Of a stretch of 64,000 nucleotides of DNA, positions 29,216 through 40,754 are shown one piece after another. The first letter of the stretch is position 1; each line of letters opens with the position of its first letter. Origin of the DNA: Rhodeus uyekii. Taxonomy: Eukaryota; Chordata; Actinopteri; Cypriniformes; Acheilognathidae. The DNA is taken from the NCBI GenBank assembly GCA_037043235.1, contig JAWRVZ010000028.1:175001-239000 (forward strand), written 5' to 3'. The notes beneath the pieces are model-generated. The model searched no databases. It was not told where the DNA came from and saw nothing but the letters and a program-made list of their open reading frames with translations. The translations under genes and the position numbers were made by a program.

Positions 29216-29371
29216 GAGCTCAAACTTTTAGACCGCACTGCGTACGCATGTGTTCTGTTCTTCTATTAATGAATTTAGTCTAAAGCTATATAAACTTGGA
29301 AACTGTTGTTTTATCGTTCTAAGGCGAGAAGAGAGCTTTTAGTGAAGCAAGTCAGTACGATTTTTTTTTAA

Positions 29372-29775
29372 AGTAACAGTAAAGACATTTATACAAAAGA
29401 TTTCTATCAAATAAATGCTGCTCGTTTGAATTTCCTATTCAGCAAAAAAATAAAAAGAGATAAAAAGGTTCATGGTATCATTGTTTCCACAAAAATATTT
29501 TAAAAAGTACAACACCGATAATAGTAAGAAATGTTTCTTGAGCAGCAAATCATCATATTAGAATGATTTCTAAAGGATCATGTGACACTGAAGACTAGAG
29601 TAATGATGCAGAAAATTCAGTTGCCATCACAGGAATACATTAAAATATCCATTTTAAATTATATAATAATAAATATTGTCACAATATGACTGTTTTTACT
29701 GTATTTTTCATCAAATAAAAGCAGCCTTGGTTAACTTTTTTTTTCCTTTTTTCTTAGTGACCCAAACCTGAGAGT
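29372..29775 (+). repeat. Dispersed fish repeat, copy 3
   Basis: Same ordered motifs as the copy at 2.7 kb: CAGTAAAGACATTTAT, GAAATGTTTCTTGAGCAGC, ATGTGACACTGAAGACT, ACTGTTTTTACTGTATTTT and GCAGCCTTGG. It ends near GACCCAAACCTGAGAG without a clear terminus. Confidence 0.72.
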
Positions 29776-29779
29776 AAGA

Positions 29780-32230
29780 TGTAAAAATATGCAATAAAAA
29801 AAAACTGTGGTTACTGTTTCACTTGAAACTGACTAATTTCTGCAAATAGAAATAAGAAAATATTTGAATGCCCCTGAACAAAATGTTAAATAACTCTGCT
29901 GGAGTTCTTTGGAACTGAAGCTAAATTACACCCTACAATACCCTGTAGTTAAACCATCACACCAGTATTCAAAAACAAGGAATCCTATCTGAAAAAAAAA
30001 TTCTAGTACTTTCAGCAGTGAAAATTAATATTCATTTATCAGAACTAAAATACACCCATCTCCTCCAACTCATGATGACACTGCAACAAAAGGCTGCTCC
30101 ACGACAGAATATGCGCTGACCCACAGAGTAAAAACACACAAAACATGACAGCTTATTGTTCCACCATAACTAAAAACCCGAGTCTTTGCCATAAAACTGC
30201 TTTTGTAGGAATTTTAATGATGGGGAAGTCATCCACAGAGAATGAATAATGAATGAAGCATTTGATTTTGGAGGCAGAGTCTGGGTTCCTGTAGTATAAA
30301 GGATATTGTGGAGAGAGTGTGGCAGTTGAAAAGCATGAATACCCAAGCGGGGGCAGAGGGGGCAGCGGAATCAGCAGAGTTTGCTTGAGCGAATTAATTC
30401 ACCTGAGTACTGTGAAGGCGAGAAGCTCGGAATATTAACAAGGCTCTTATTGTAATTGCATGATTACGGTGCACCCGGACACCAAATAAAACCATTATTT
30501 GGGTATTTTTACACACATATTTGATTAAAACCGGATGACATGTTTATATATTTATGCGCTTTTGGACACTTTCGAATCCACTGAGTTGATGGGACGAGAT
30601 CGGAACAATGATGTCACTCCGACAGAGGTCAACGGCGGTCCAATCAGATGCTACGATCCCCCTGCAGCTCCTGCACGCCTCTCCTCATAACCGAAGGAGC
30701 AGGTGATTTACAATATGGAAACGAATAGTTCTGGATCTTCATGATGACTCTCGCAGAGGGGAACCAATATTGAAGGAGGTTAAAGAAATGAGATTAAGGA
30801 CCGGGCCCCATGCTGCACCGCCGTAAGATTGGGCCCGGGGATAGGCACATGCATTAGACTGATGAAAGTGAGGCCTCTGATCAGAGTTCTGAGATGAACA
30901 CTTGTTCAAAAAAAAAAAAAAAAAGAGACTGATGGAAAAATAGAAAGAGGGAGAGAGCGAAAGAGAGAAAGAGATGACAACATCTGTGGGGTAATGAAAG
31001 CGCATTGTGTCGTGCTAGATTGTATGAAGGCAACTAATCAGATCTCAGAGGGTATAAGGGTGCTGGTGTCATTCGCCCGGGTTCTTCCCGCTATTGTCGT
31101 GATGGACCGGCCTTCACTACGAGGCCTTCGCTAGATGATGAGTGTCTCACACATGAGGGGTTATAGGAAGTTCACGTGAACGAATGAAGTCCATTTCCGA
31201 GGTGTGCGATGAGAGAGCATCACAACCGGTGTTTTCAATTTACAGCTTGGGCCAAAGAAATGTACATCTGCGAAAGAAAGACGAGGGAAAAAGCCGCCAA
31301 AATGCTTTCCGCAGAGGTGGCCTGCAAATACAGCGAAGAATGTGGTGGGATTTCTCCAGAATGTGCCAAGATGAATTGTGGGATCGGGATTGTGTTTTAA
31401 AAGCATTAGTCAAATTTTACGGCCAGGAACTTCAGTCGAGTTGAAACATCCCTACACATGTTGGACTCGGAGCCGAGCTTTTGGAGATCTTCCTCGAGAT
31501 GGGAACCGCTCGGAACTCGAATTACCACAAGCGTCCATGCAGCTAAGTCTAGAATAACCAGCATCACCTCATTATGCGTGGGCGGGCAGAATTATGACTG
31601 GTGGCAAATTAAGTTGTTGCATCTGCGCCGTGTTGAAATATGGAGTGCAAATAGATGCGGTGAGGCAAAGTCGCAGAAGCGCTTGACTTTATCAGGAGAC
31701 ATGCTGGGCACCAATCTCTCTCTGCCAGTCAGGTCATTTACCTCCAGAGCACACTCGGCAGTATTGAAGCAGTCAGGACTATCTGTCCCAGACACATGCC
31801 TGACAGAGCACCGAGCTGAATGCACAAATGCATTTAAAATGCAGCTTGCATTTTTCCCCCAGACACACGCATGCACGTGGGTTCTAAAGGGGTGAAATTC
31901 AGCATGCGTCTGAATATTGTATTAGTCTGAGACTGTGTTGCAGCTCAATTTCAATGAACAGACTAAAAAGTTGAAAAAAATGATGATGGGGCAAGCATAG
32001 TCTCACAGATTGAAAAAGAGGCGAGTGTAGTGCTAAAGCAAAAAACTTGATCAAAAACACATTAAACATTTTATAAACTATAAAGTAAAATATGTCATGG
32101 CGATACAACAGTTGTGGTATCATAAAACAATAAAAGTCAAAAAGTCCAGTTAAATATCAGATAATTTTACCTTTTTCATACAACTTCCCAAAACTGTACA
32201 ATTATATATGATTAATTATAACAATTAATT
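29780..32230. other. Gene-free DNA
   Basis: No exon is recognised on either strand. About 30300-31900 is GC-balanced and non-repetitive, with several short chance frames that match nothing I know. A poly(A) run followed by a GA-rich tract lies at 30908-30975. Confidence 0.5.
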
Positions 32231-32422
32231 AAGTTGGCTGAGAAGCAGCCAACTTACTGATGTTGTTATAAACTTATTAAGTTGGCTGAGAAGCAGCCAA
32301 CTTACTGAAATGCTAATAAACTTATTAAGTTGGCTGAGAAGCAGCCAACTTACTGAAATGCTAATAAACTTATTAAGTTGGCTGAGAAGCAGCCAACTTA
32401 CTGATGTTGTTATAAACTTATT
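32231..32422 (+). repeat. Four 48-bp direct repeats, each with a perfect hairpin
   Basis: Copies start at 32231, 32279, 32327 and 32375, exactly 48 bases apart. Each carries the arm AAGTTGGCTG, a 5-base loop AGAAG and the arm CAGCCAACTT. The first and last copies continue TACTGATGTTGTTATAAAC, the middle two TACTGAAATGCTAATAAAC. The same hairpin opens the units at 34590 and 36008. Confidence 0.95.
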
Positions 32423-34589
32423 ATTATTATTCTTCTGAGACCCTTTTTCTGACTCTAACTCGACCTACAGCTTTGGTGCTACAGACCCCAAAATCAGAAC
32501 AGGCCGCAGGCCTGTTCTGAAATAGTGTGCTATATCTTTTCTAAGGGATCGGACCTACGGTTTTCCTAAAAATGGCGAAAAAAGCCCGAAAAAAAGTCCC
32601 ATTGACTTTGCATTACGGAATGTTCAGATATTTCAAACTCCAACTGTCTCCAAATTCAAATCTAAACACTGCAGCTGCTGAGAGTCAGTGCAGGGGCGGT
32701 TCTATAACTGTCTCTCATCCAATCAGAATCAGTGATGCTGCCATTCTACCTTATATGGCAAATGACAGGAAACAGGAAGTGCTTGCACTTCCTGTTTCCT
32801 GCCTCATTCCCTTCATGTTTCAAGGTAACTTACATAGGAATTTTGTATTGAATGTAACTCTGCATCACAATATCATAGATTCAAGGGGGAGGGCTCTTTT
32901 TAATCAGGTAACCAATGACTGTCTCAGGATCATTATGAAGCCACTCCCTAACAACCAAACAGAGTACCCTAGCAACCGTTTAGCCAGACCTATATCTCTG
33001 GATCCGAGCATCGTAGAGACATGGGGGTTGGGTCTATTGACTCATGCTGGCAAACAGGACTTCCAACATGCTACATATGCTAGCAGTGAATAGCTACATG
33101 CTAATAGTGGTTAGCTAAGTGTTAAATTGTGCTAGGAATGCCATAGTAACTACCCAGAAGACCTCACAACTACCTAGTAACATCCTAGCAACCACCCTGG
33201 ATACCCTAGAAACTGCCTAGCAACCACCCAAAATACCCTAGCAACGCCTTAGCAACCACCCTGTTTACCCTAGCAACTGCCTAGCAACCACCCAAAATAC
33301 CCTAGCATCTGCCTAGCAACCACTCAGGATACCCTAGCAACCACCTAGCAACACCCTAGCAACCACCCCAGATACCCTAGCAACTGCCTAGCAACACCCT
33401 AGAAACCACCCAGGATACCCTAGCAACCACCTAGCAACACCCTAGCAACCACCCAAAATACCCTAGCAACCGCCCCGGTTACCTTAGCAACACCCTAGCA
33501 ACCACTCTGGTTACCTTAGCAACTCCTTAGCAACACCCTAGCAACCTTCCTGGTTACCCTAGCAACCACCTAGAAACACCCTAGCAACAACACTGGTTAC
33601 CCTAGCAACCACCTAGCAACACCCTAGCAACCACCCAAAATACCCTAGCAACCGCCTAGCAACCAGGAATGCCATAGTAACTACCCAGAAGACCTCACAA
33701 CTACCTAGTAACATCCTAGCAACCACCCTGGATACCCTAGCAACTGCCTAGCAACCACCCCAGTTACCCTAGCAACCACCTAGCAACACCCTAGCAACCG
33801 CCCCAGATACCCTAGCAACTGCCTAGCAACCACACAAAATACCCTAGCAACTGTCTAGCAATGCCCTAACAACCACCCTGTTTACCCTAGCAACCGCCTA
33901 GCAACACCCTAGCAACCACCCAGGATACCCTAGCAACCGCCTAGCAACCACTCTGGTTACCCTAGCAACCGCCTAGCAACACCCTAGCAACGAACCAAAA
34001 TACCCTAGCAACCGCCTAGCAACCACCCCAGTTACCCTAGCAACTGCCTAGCAACCACTCAGGATACCCTAGCAACCACCTAGCAACACCCTAGCAACCG
34101 CCCCAGATACCCTAGCAACTGCCTAGCAACCAGCCTGTTTACCCTAGCAACCGCTTAGCAACACCCTAGCAACCACCCAAAAATACCCTAGCAACTACCT
34201 ACCAACACCCTAGCAACCACCTAGGATTCCCTAGCAACCGCCTAGCAACCACTCTGGTTACCGTAGCAACCACTCCAGTTACCCTAGCAACCGCCTAGCA
34301 ACACCCTAGCAACCACTCTGGTTACCCTAGCAACCGCCTAGCAACACCCTAGCAACCACTCTGGTTACCCTAGCAACCACCTAGCAACCACCCCGGATAC
34401 CTAAGAAACTGCCTAGCAACGCCCTAGCAACCACCCAGAACAACTTGGCAACCTGTTAATTTCTGGTTTCGTAACGTATTTCATAGTTAATGTTAAATTG
34501 TGCTACCAACATGCAAAATTAAAGGTTCCGGTGCGACTTTCTCAGCCAACTTCTAAAGTTTGTCTCGACGAACTTTATCCTCTCTAGTT
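32375..34589 (+). repeat. Composite tandem unit A
   Basis: Order: hairpin, TTA-rich spacer, the block starting GAGACCCTTTTTCTGACTC, a 173-codon open frame (32572-33093), a CCTAGCAACC minisatellite (about 33120-34435), and the tail ending CTCGACGAACTTTATCC and TCTCTAGTT. Tail and start share AAGTTGGCTGAGAA in inverted orientation, as in a TIR element. I do not recognise the family by name. Confidence 0.8.
33120..34440 (+). repeat. CCTAGCAACC minisatellite array
   Basis: About 1.3 kb of short repeats of the form CCTAGCAACCRCC, with interspersed CACCCTAGCAAC and GGTTACCCTAGCAACC variants. Similar arrays lie at about 35350-35860, 36780-36960, 37120-37670 and 38930-39750. Many copies read GTTACCCTAGCAAC, which fits the RFX X-box consensus. 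Confidence 0.93.
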
Positions 34590-36007
34590 AAGTTGGCTGA
34601 GAAGCAGCCAACTTACTGATGTTGTTATAAACTTATTATTATTATTATTATTATTATTATTCTGAGACCCTTTTTCTGACTCTAACTCGACCTACAGCTT
34701 TGGTGCTACAGACCCCAAAATCAGAACAGGCCTTCTGAAATAGTGTGCTATATCTTTTCTAAGGGATCGGACCTACGGTTTTCCTAAAAATGGCGAAAAA
34801 AGCCCCCAAAAAAGTCCCATTGACTTTGCATTGCGGAATGTTCAGATATTTCAAACTCCAACTGTCTCCAAATTCAAATCTAAACACTGCAGCTGCTGAG
34901 AGTCAGTGCAGGGGCGGTTCTATAACTGTCTCTCATCCAATCAGAATCAGTGATGCTGCCATTCTACCTAATATGGCAAATGACAGGAAACAGGAAGTGC
35001 TTGCACTTCCTGTTTCCTGTTTCATTCCCTTCATGTTTCATGGTAACTTGCATAGGGATTTTGCATTGAACATAACTCTGCATCACAGTATTGTACACTC
35101 ATGGGGGAGGGCTCTTTTTAATCAGGCAACCAATGAGTGTCTCATGATGACTATGAAGCCACTCCCTAACAACCAAACAGAGTACCCTAGCAACCGTTTA
35201 GCCAGACCTATATCTCTGGATCTGAGCGTCGTAGAGACATGGGGGTTGGGTTTATTGATTCATGCTAGCAAACAGAACTGTCAACATGCTACACATGCTA
35301 GCCGTGAATAGCTACATGCTAATAGTGGTTAGCTAAGTGTTAACTTGTGCTATGAATGCCATAGTAACTACCCAGAAGACCTCACAACTACCTAGTAACA
35401 TCCTAGCAACCACCCTGGATACCCTAGCAACTGCCTAGCAACCCCCCAAAATACCCTAGCAACTGCCTAGCAACCACTCAGGATACCCTAGCAACCACCT
35501 AGCAACACCCTAGCAACTGCCCCAGATACCCTAGCAACTGCCTAGCAACGCCCTAGCAACCACCCCGGTTACCCTAGCAACACCATAGCAACCACTCAGG
35601 ATATCCTAGCAACCACCCCAGTTACCCTAGCAACCACCTAGCAACACCATAGCAACTGCCTAGCAACCACCCAAAACACCCTAGCAACCACCCAAAATAC
35701 CCTAGCAACTGCCTAGCAACACCCTAGCAACCATCTAGGATACCCTAGCAACCGCCTAGCAACCACTCTGGTTACCCTAGCAACCTCCTAGCAACACCTT
35801 AGCAACCACCCAGGATACCATAGCAACTGCTTAGCAACACCCTAGCAACCACCCAGAACAACTTGGCAACCTGTTAATTTCTGGTTTCGTAACGTATTTC
35901 ATAGTTAATGTTAAATTGTGCTACCAACATGCAAAATTAAAGGTTCCGGTGCGACTTTCTCAGCCAACTTCTAAAGTTTGTCTCGACGAACTTTATCCTC
36001 TCTAGTT
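34590..36007 (+). repeat. Composite tandem unit B
   Basis: Same order as unit A, 1418 bases long. The 173-codon frame lies at 34790-35311 and the minisatellite at about 35350-35860. The unique segment is nearly identical to that of unit C and visibly diverged from unit A, so B and C share a recent duplication. Confidence 0.82.
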
Positions 36008-37089
36008 AAGTTGGCTGAGAAGCAGCCAACTTACTGATGTTGTTATAAACTTATTATTATTATTATTATTATTATTCTGAGACCCTTTTTCTGACTCTAA
36101 CTCGACCTACAGCTTTGGTGCTACAGACCCCAAAATCAGAACAGGCCTTCTGAAATAGTGTGCTATATCTTTTCTAAGGGATCGGACCTACGGTTTTCCT
36201 AAAAATGGCGAAAAAAGCCCCCAAAAAAGTCCCATTGACTTTGCATTGCGGAATGTTCAGATATTTCAAACTCCAACTGTCTCCAAATTCAAATCTAAAC
36301 ACTGCAGCTGCTGAGAGTCAGTGCAGGGGCGGTTCTATAACTGTCTCTCATCCAATCAGAATCAGTGATGCTGCCATTCTACCTAATATGGCAAATGACA
36401 GGAAACAGGAAGTGCTTGCACTTCCTGTTTCCTGTTTCATTCCCTTCATGTTTCATGGTAACTTGCATAGGGATTTTGCATTGAACATAACTCTGCATCA
36501 CAGTATTGTACACTCATGGGGGAGGGCTCTTTTTAATCAGGCAACCAATGAGTGTCTCATGATGACTATGAAGCCACTCCCTAACAACCAAACAGAGTAC
36601 CCTAGCAACCGTTTAGCCAGACCTATATCTCTGGATCCGAGCATCGTAGAGACATGGGGGTTGGGTCTATTGACTCATGCTAGCAAACAGGACTTCCTAC
36701 ATGCTACATATGCTAGCAGTAAATAGCTACGTGCTAATAGTGGTTAGCTAAGTGTTAAATTGTGCTAGGAATGCCATAGTAACTACCCAGAAGACCTCAC
36801 AACTACCTAGTAACATCCTAGCAACCACCCTGGATACCCTAGCAACTGCCTAGTAACCACCCCAGTTACCCTAGCAACCACCTAGCAACACCCTAGCAAC
36901 CACCCCAGTTACCCTAGCAACCACCTAGCAACACCCTAGCAACCACCCAGAACACCTTAGCAACCTGTTAAGTTCTGGTTTCGTAGTTAACGTTAAATTG
37001 TGCTACCAACATGCAAAATTAAAGGTTCAGGTACGACGTTCTCAGCCAACTTCTAAAGTTTGTCTCGACGAACTTTATCCTCTCTAGTT
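36008..37089 (+). repeat. Composite tandem unit C
   Basis: 1082 bases, with the 173-codon frame at 36205-36726 and a short minisatellite at about 36775-36960. The tail ends TCTCTAGTT, followed at once by a partial restart at 37090. Differences from unit B cluster at the end of the frame, where it instead matches unit A, suggesting gene conversion or unequal exchange. Confidence 0.82.
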
Positions 37090-37754
37090 AAGTTGGCTAA
37101 GTTTTTAAATTGAGCTAGGAATGCCATAGTAACTACCCAGAAGACCTCACAACTACCTAGCAACATCCTAGCAACCACCCTGGATACCCTAGCAACTGCC
37201 TAGCAACCACCCAAAATACCCTAGCAACTGCCTAGCAACCACTCAGGATACCCTAGCAACCACCTAGCAACACCCTAGCAACCGCCCCAGATACCCTAGC
37301 AACTGCCTAGCAACACCCTAGCAACCACCCAGGATACCCAAGCAACCGCCTAGCAACCACTCTGGTTACCCTAGCAAACACCTAGCAACACCCTAGCAAC
37401 CGCCCCAGATACCCTAGCAACTGCCTAGCAACACCCTAGCAACCACCCAGGATACCCTAGCAACCGCCTAGCAACCACTCTGGTTACCCTAGCAAACACC
37501 TAGCAACACCCTAGCAACGACCCAAAATACCCTAGCAACCGCCTAGCAACCGCCCCGGTTACCTTAGCAACACCCTAGCAACCACTCCAGTTACCCTAGC
37601 AACTGCCTAGCAACACCCTAGCAACCACTCTGGTTACCCTAGCAACCACTCCAGTCACCCTAAATTAACGTTAATTAGCGAAATTAACGTTTCCGGTGCG
37701 ACGTTCTCAGCCAACTTCTAAAGTTTGTCTCGACGAACTTTATCCTCTCTAGTT
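37090..37754 (+). repeat. Composite tandem unit C' (minisatellite and tail only)
   Basis: Starts AAGTTGGCTAAGTTTTTAAA and then goes straight to the minisatellite leader AGGAATGCCATAGTAACTAC. It lacks the hairpin partner and the open-frame segment, and ends in the shared tail. It is a deletion derivative of the larger units. Confidence 0.8.
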
Positions 37755-39896
37755 ATTATTATTCTTCTGAGACCCTTTTTCTGACTCTAACTCGTCCTAC
37801 AGCTTTGGTGCTACAGACCCCAAATTCAGAACAGGCCGCAGGCCTGTTCTGACTTAGTGTGCTATATCTTTTCTAAGGGATCGGGGGTACGATGTTCGCC
37901 CCAGGGGCGAAAAACCAGCCGAAAAATCCCATTGACTTAACATTGCGACGAACTTTGACGATTAATAACTTGGAGCGAGGAATTTGTAAAAAGATGAAAC
38001 TCGCCACATTTGAAGAGGGTGACAGCCTCTGTAAGTACATACCACACAATGGGGTGAAAGTTGCACCCCTGGGGTGCTAGAGCTGCCCAAATTTGCCCCA
38101 TAGAGATGAATGGGGAAGGCCGTCCCATGAAACAGCATCCACTATGGCAAATTGCATAGGGATTTTGAATTGAACATAGGTCTGCATCACAGTGTAACAG
38201 AGACAAGGGGGAGGGCTCATTTTACTCAGGCGACCAATGAGTGTCTCAGGATCACAGTGAAGCTATTAAGCCACGCCCTAGCAACCATTTAGAGCACCTT
38301 AGCAACCCATCCCATAGACTTCCATTCAAATAGATCGACTTCTATCTCTGGATAGAAAAGTCTTAGAAATTTGAGGGCGGGCTCGTATGACTCTGGGCAG
38401 CAAACTGCCAATCACCAACGTCTTCAACACGTCCTAGCCACGCCCTAGCAACCATTATTGAGCACCTTAGCAACCAAATGCAATGCGAGATATCTTCAGT
38501 TCTGAATGTCATAGAGGCATTCTGGTTGGTTTATATCTTTCATACTCACAAGGAGCCTTTGGAGTGACATCACTGTAGCTGTGAAGCCACTCCTTAGCAA
38601 CCAAACAGAGTACCCTAGCAACCATTTAGCCAGACCTATATCTCTGCATCAGAAAGTCGTAGAGACATGGGGGTTGGGTCTACTTGACACTCAGCCTTTG
38701 GAGTAACATCACTGTAGCTGCGAAGCCACTCCTTAGCAACCAAATAGAGTACCCTAGCAACCATTTAGCCAGACCTATAACTCTGCTTCTGAGTGTCGTA
38801 GAGACATGGTGGTTGGGTCTATTGACTCATGCTAGCAAACAGGACTTCCAGCATGCTACATATGCTAGCAGTGAATAGCTACATGCTAATAGTGGTTAGC
38901 TAAGTGTTAAATTGTGCTAGGAATGCCATAGTAACTACCCAGAAGACCTCACAACTACCTAGTAACATCCTAGCAACCACCCTGGATACCCTAGCAACAC
39001 CCTAGCAATCGCCCCAGATACCCTAGCAACTGCCTAGCAACCACCCAAAATACCCTAGCAACTGCCTAGCAACCACTCAGGATACCCTAGCAACCACCTC
39101 AGTTACCTTAGCAACCACCTAGCAACACCCTAGCAACCGCCCCAGATACCCTAGCAACTGCCTAGCAACCAGCCTGTTTACCCTAGCAACCGCCTAGCAA
39201 CACCCTAGCAACCACCCAAAAAAAACTAGCAACTGCCTACCAACACCCTAGCAACCACCTAGGATTCCCTAGCAACCGCCTAGCAACCACTCTGGTTACC
39301 GTAGCAACACCCTAGCAACCACTCCAGTTACCCTAGCAACCGCCTAGCAACACCCTAGCAACCACTCTGGTTACCCTAGCAACCGCCTAGCAACACCCTA
39401 GCAACCACCTAGGATACCCTAGCAACCGCCTAGCAACCACTTTGGTTACCCTAGCAACCATATAGCAACACCCTAGCAACCACTCAAGTTACCCTAGCAA
39501 CCGCCTAGCAACACCCTAGCAACCACTCTGTTTACCCTAGCAACCATATAGCAACACCCTAGCAACCACTCAAGTTACCCTAGCAACCGCCTAGCAACAC
39601 CCTAGCAACCACTCTGTTTACCCTAGCAACCGCCTAGCAACACCCTAGCAACCACTCTGGTTACCCTAGCAACCACCTAGCAACACCTTAGCAACCACCC
39701 CGGATACCTCAGAAACTGCCTAGCAACGCCCTAGCAACCACCCAGAAGACCTTAGCAACCTGTTAATTTCTGATATCGTAACATACTTTGTATTTAATGT
39801 TAAATTGTTCTACCAACATGCAAAATTAACGTTTCCGGTGCAACGTTCTCAGCCAACTTCTAAAGTTTGTCTCGACGAACTTTATCCTCTCTAGTT
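37755..39896 (+). repeat. Composite tandem unit D (diverged)
   Basis: Starts in the ATT-rich spacer with no hairpin and keeps the GAGACCCTTTTTCTGACTC block. Its unique segment (about 37880-38880) is longer and diverged, with short duplications around 38580-38880. It then carries a minisatellite (about 38930-39750) and the shared tail. The 173-codon frame is not kept. Confidence 0.8.
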
Positions 39897-39949
39897 CTAG
39901 GATGCAATTGTAGGATTGGTTAAAAGAGAAAGAAAATCTTTAAATTGTT

Positions 39950-40750
39950 ACAAAACTTTTTTTTTATAAATAAATGACAGAATCTTGAAAAAAAACACCA
40001 TGATTTGCTGAAAAATAATAATCAGCAAAAATGTTAGAAACATTGATGATAATAAGAAATGTTTCTTGAGCACTAAATAAGCAAATGTTTTATTCCATTA
40101 GAGCAGTGCTTCTCAATTATTTTCTGTCACGCCCAGCCTAGGAAGAGGTAAACATTTCGCAAGCGATATACTGCAGTCACAACAAGCGCTGTATAATAGA
40201 TATATCGCATTTATTTAGTTTTTCTTTTTTATTCAAAATAGTCACCAACTTGTTGAAACCTAAGAGAATCCTTATGTGGTTGAAAACACTGAATTGTTGA
40301 GATAAATGACAAGCTCTGAGCGCGTCTTTTTTGGATCGGTGCCAGATATCGCGTGAAAACACGTGTGAATTGAGCAGTTGATCACGTGACACATATGAAC
40401 ACTGGTGTGATCGTACACGTCAAAGGATGAGGGGATGGTTATCTGAACTTCATATATGCTGCTCTTGTTCAGTGCAAGAAAACCTGATCCTGGCAAAAAA
40501 AAGCATGTACCCCAGGGTCACGCGCGCCCCCCTGGCATCGCCCCACTATTTGAGAACCACTGCATTAGAGAAATAAATCACATTTAAACAAGTCAAGCAG
40601 AAAGCAGTTGTTTTATTTTATAATAATGTTTCAGAATATTACTGTTTTTACTATATTTTGATATTTTTTTAAAGAGATTTTGTTCAAACAAAACAATTCC
40701 AGACACAAAAGTACCTGAATCTTACCAAACATTTGAACGGTAGTGTACAT
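39950..40750 (+). repeat. Dispersed fish repeat, copy 4, split by a hAT insertion
   Basis: The left part (39950-40103) ends after AAGAAATGTTTCTTGAGCAC. The right part (40563-40750) resumes with ATTACTGTTTTTACTATATT and ends ACATTTGAACGGTAGTGTAC. The break is the hAT element at 40104-40562. Confidence 0.78.
40104..40562. mobile_element. Non-autonomous hAT element with 8-bp target duplication
   Basis: 459 bases with ends CAGTGCTTCTCAA and TTGAGAACCACTG, imperfect inverted repeats of the common hAT type. The 8-bp sequence CATTAGAG flanks it directly on both sides (40096-40103 and 40563-40570). No transposase frame is present. It sits inside an older repeat, so it is the younger insertion. Confidence 0.92.
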
Positions 40751-40754
40751 TAAA

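Larger units (their letters stand above)
23720..29370. other. Gene-free DNA
   Basis: No gene is recognised. It contains a TG-rich stretch at 23900-23980, a 19-G run at 24547-24565 followed by ATT/ATC triplets, an AT run at 25930-25955 and GT/CA runs near 25820 and 26965. About 26560-27080 and 28260-28430 are balanced, non-repetitive and could be regulatory. Confidence 0.55.

Noticed and set aside
32572..33093. 173-codon frame as a host gene (also at 34790 and 36205)
   Set aside because: It lies inside a tandemly amplified repeat unit, is lost in unit D, has no recognisable domain, and unit-to-unit differences mostly change amino acids. It is kept only as an observation.
33120..34440. CRISPR-like array or telomeric repeat
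   Set aside because: There are no uniform repeats with unique spacers and no TTAGGG register. It is an imperfect short-period minisatellite in an animal genome.
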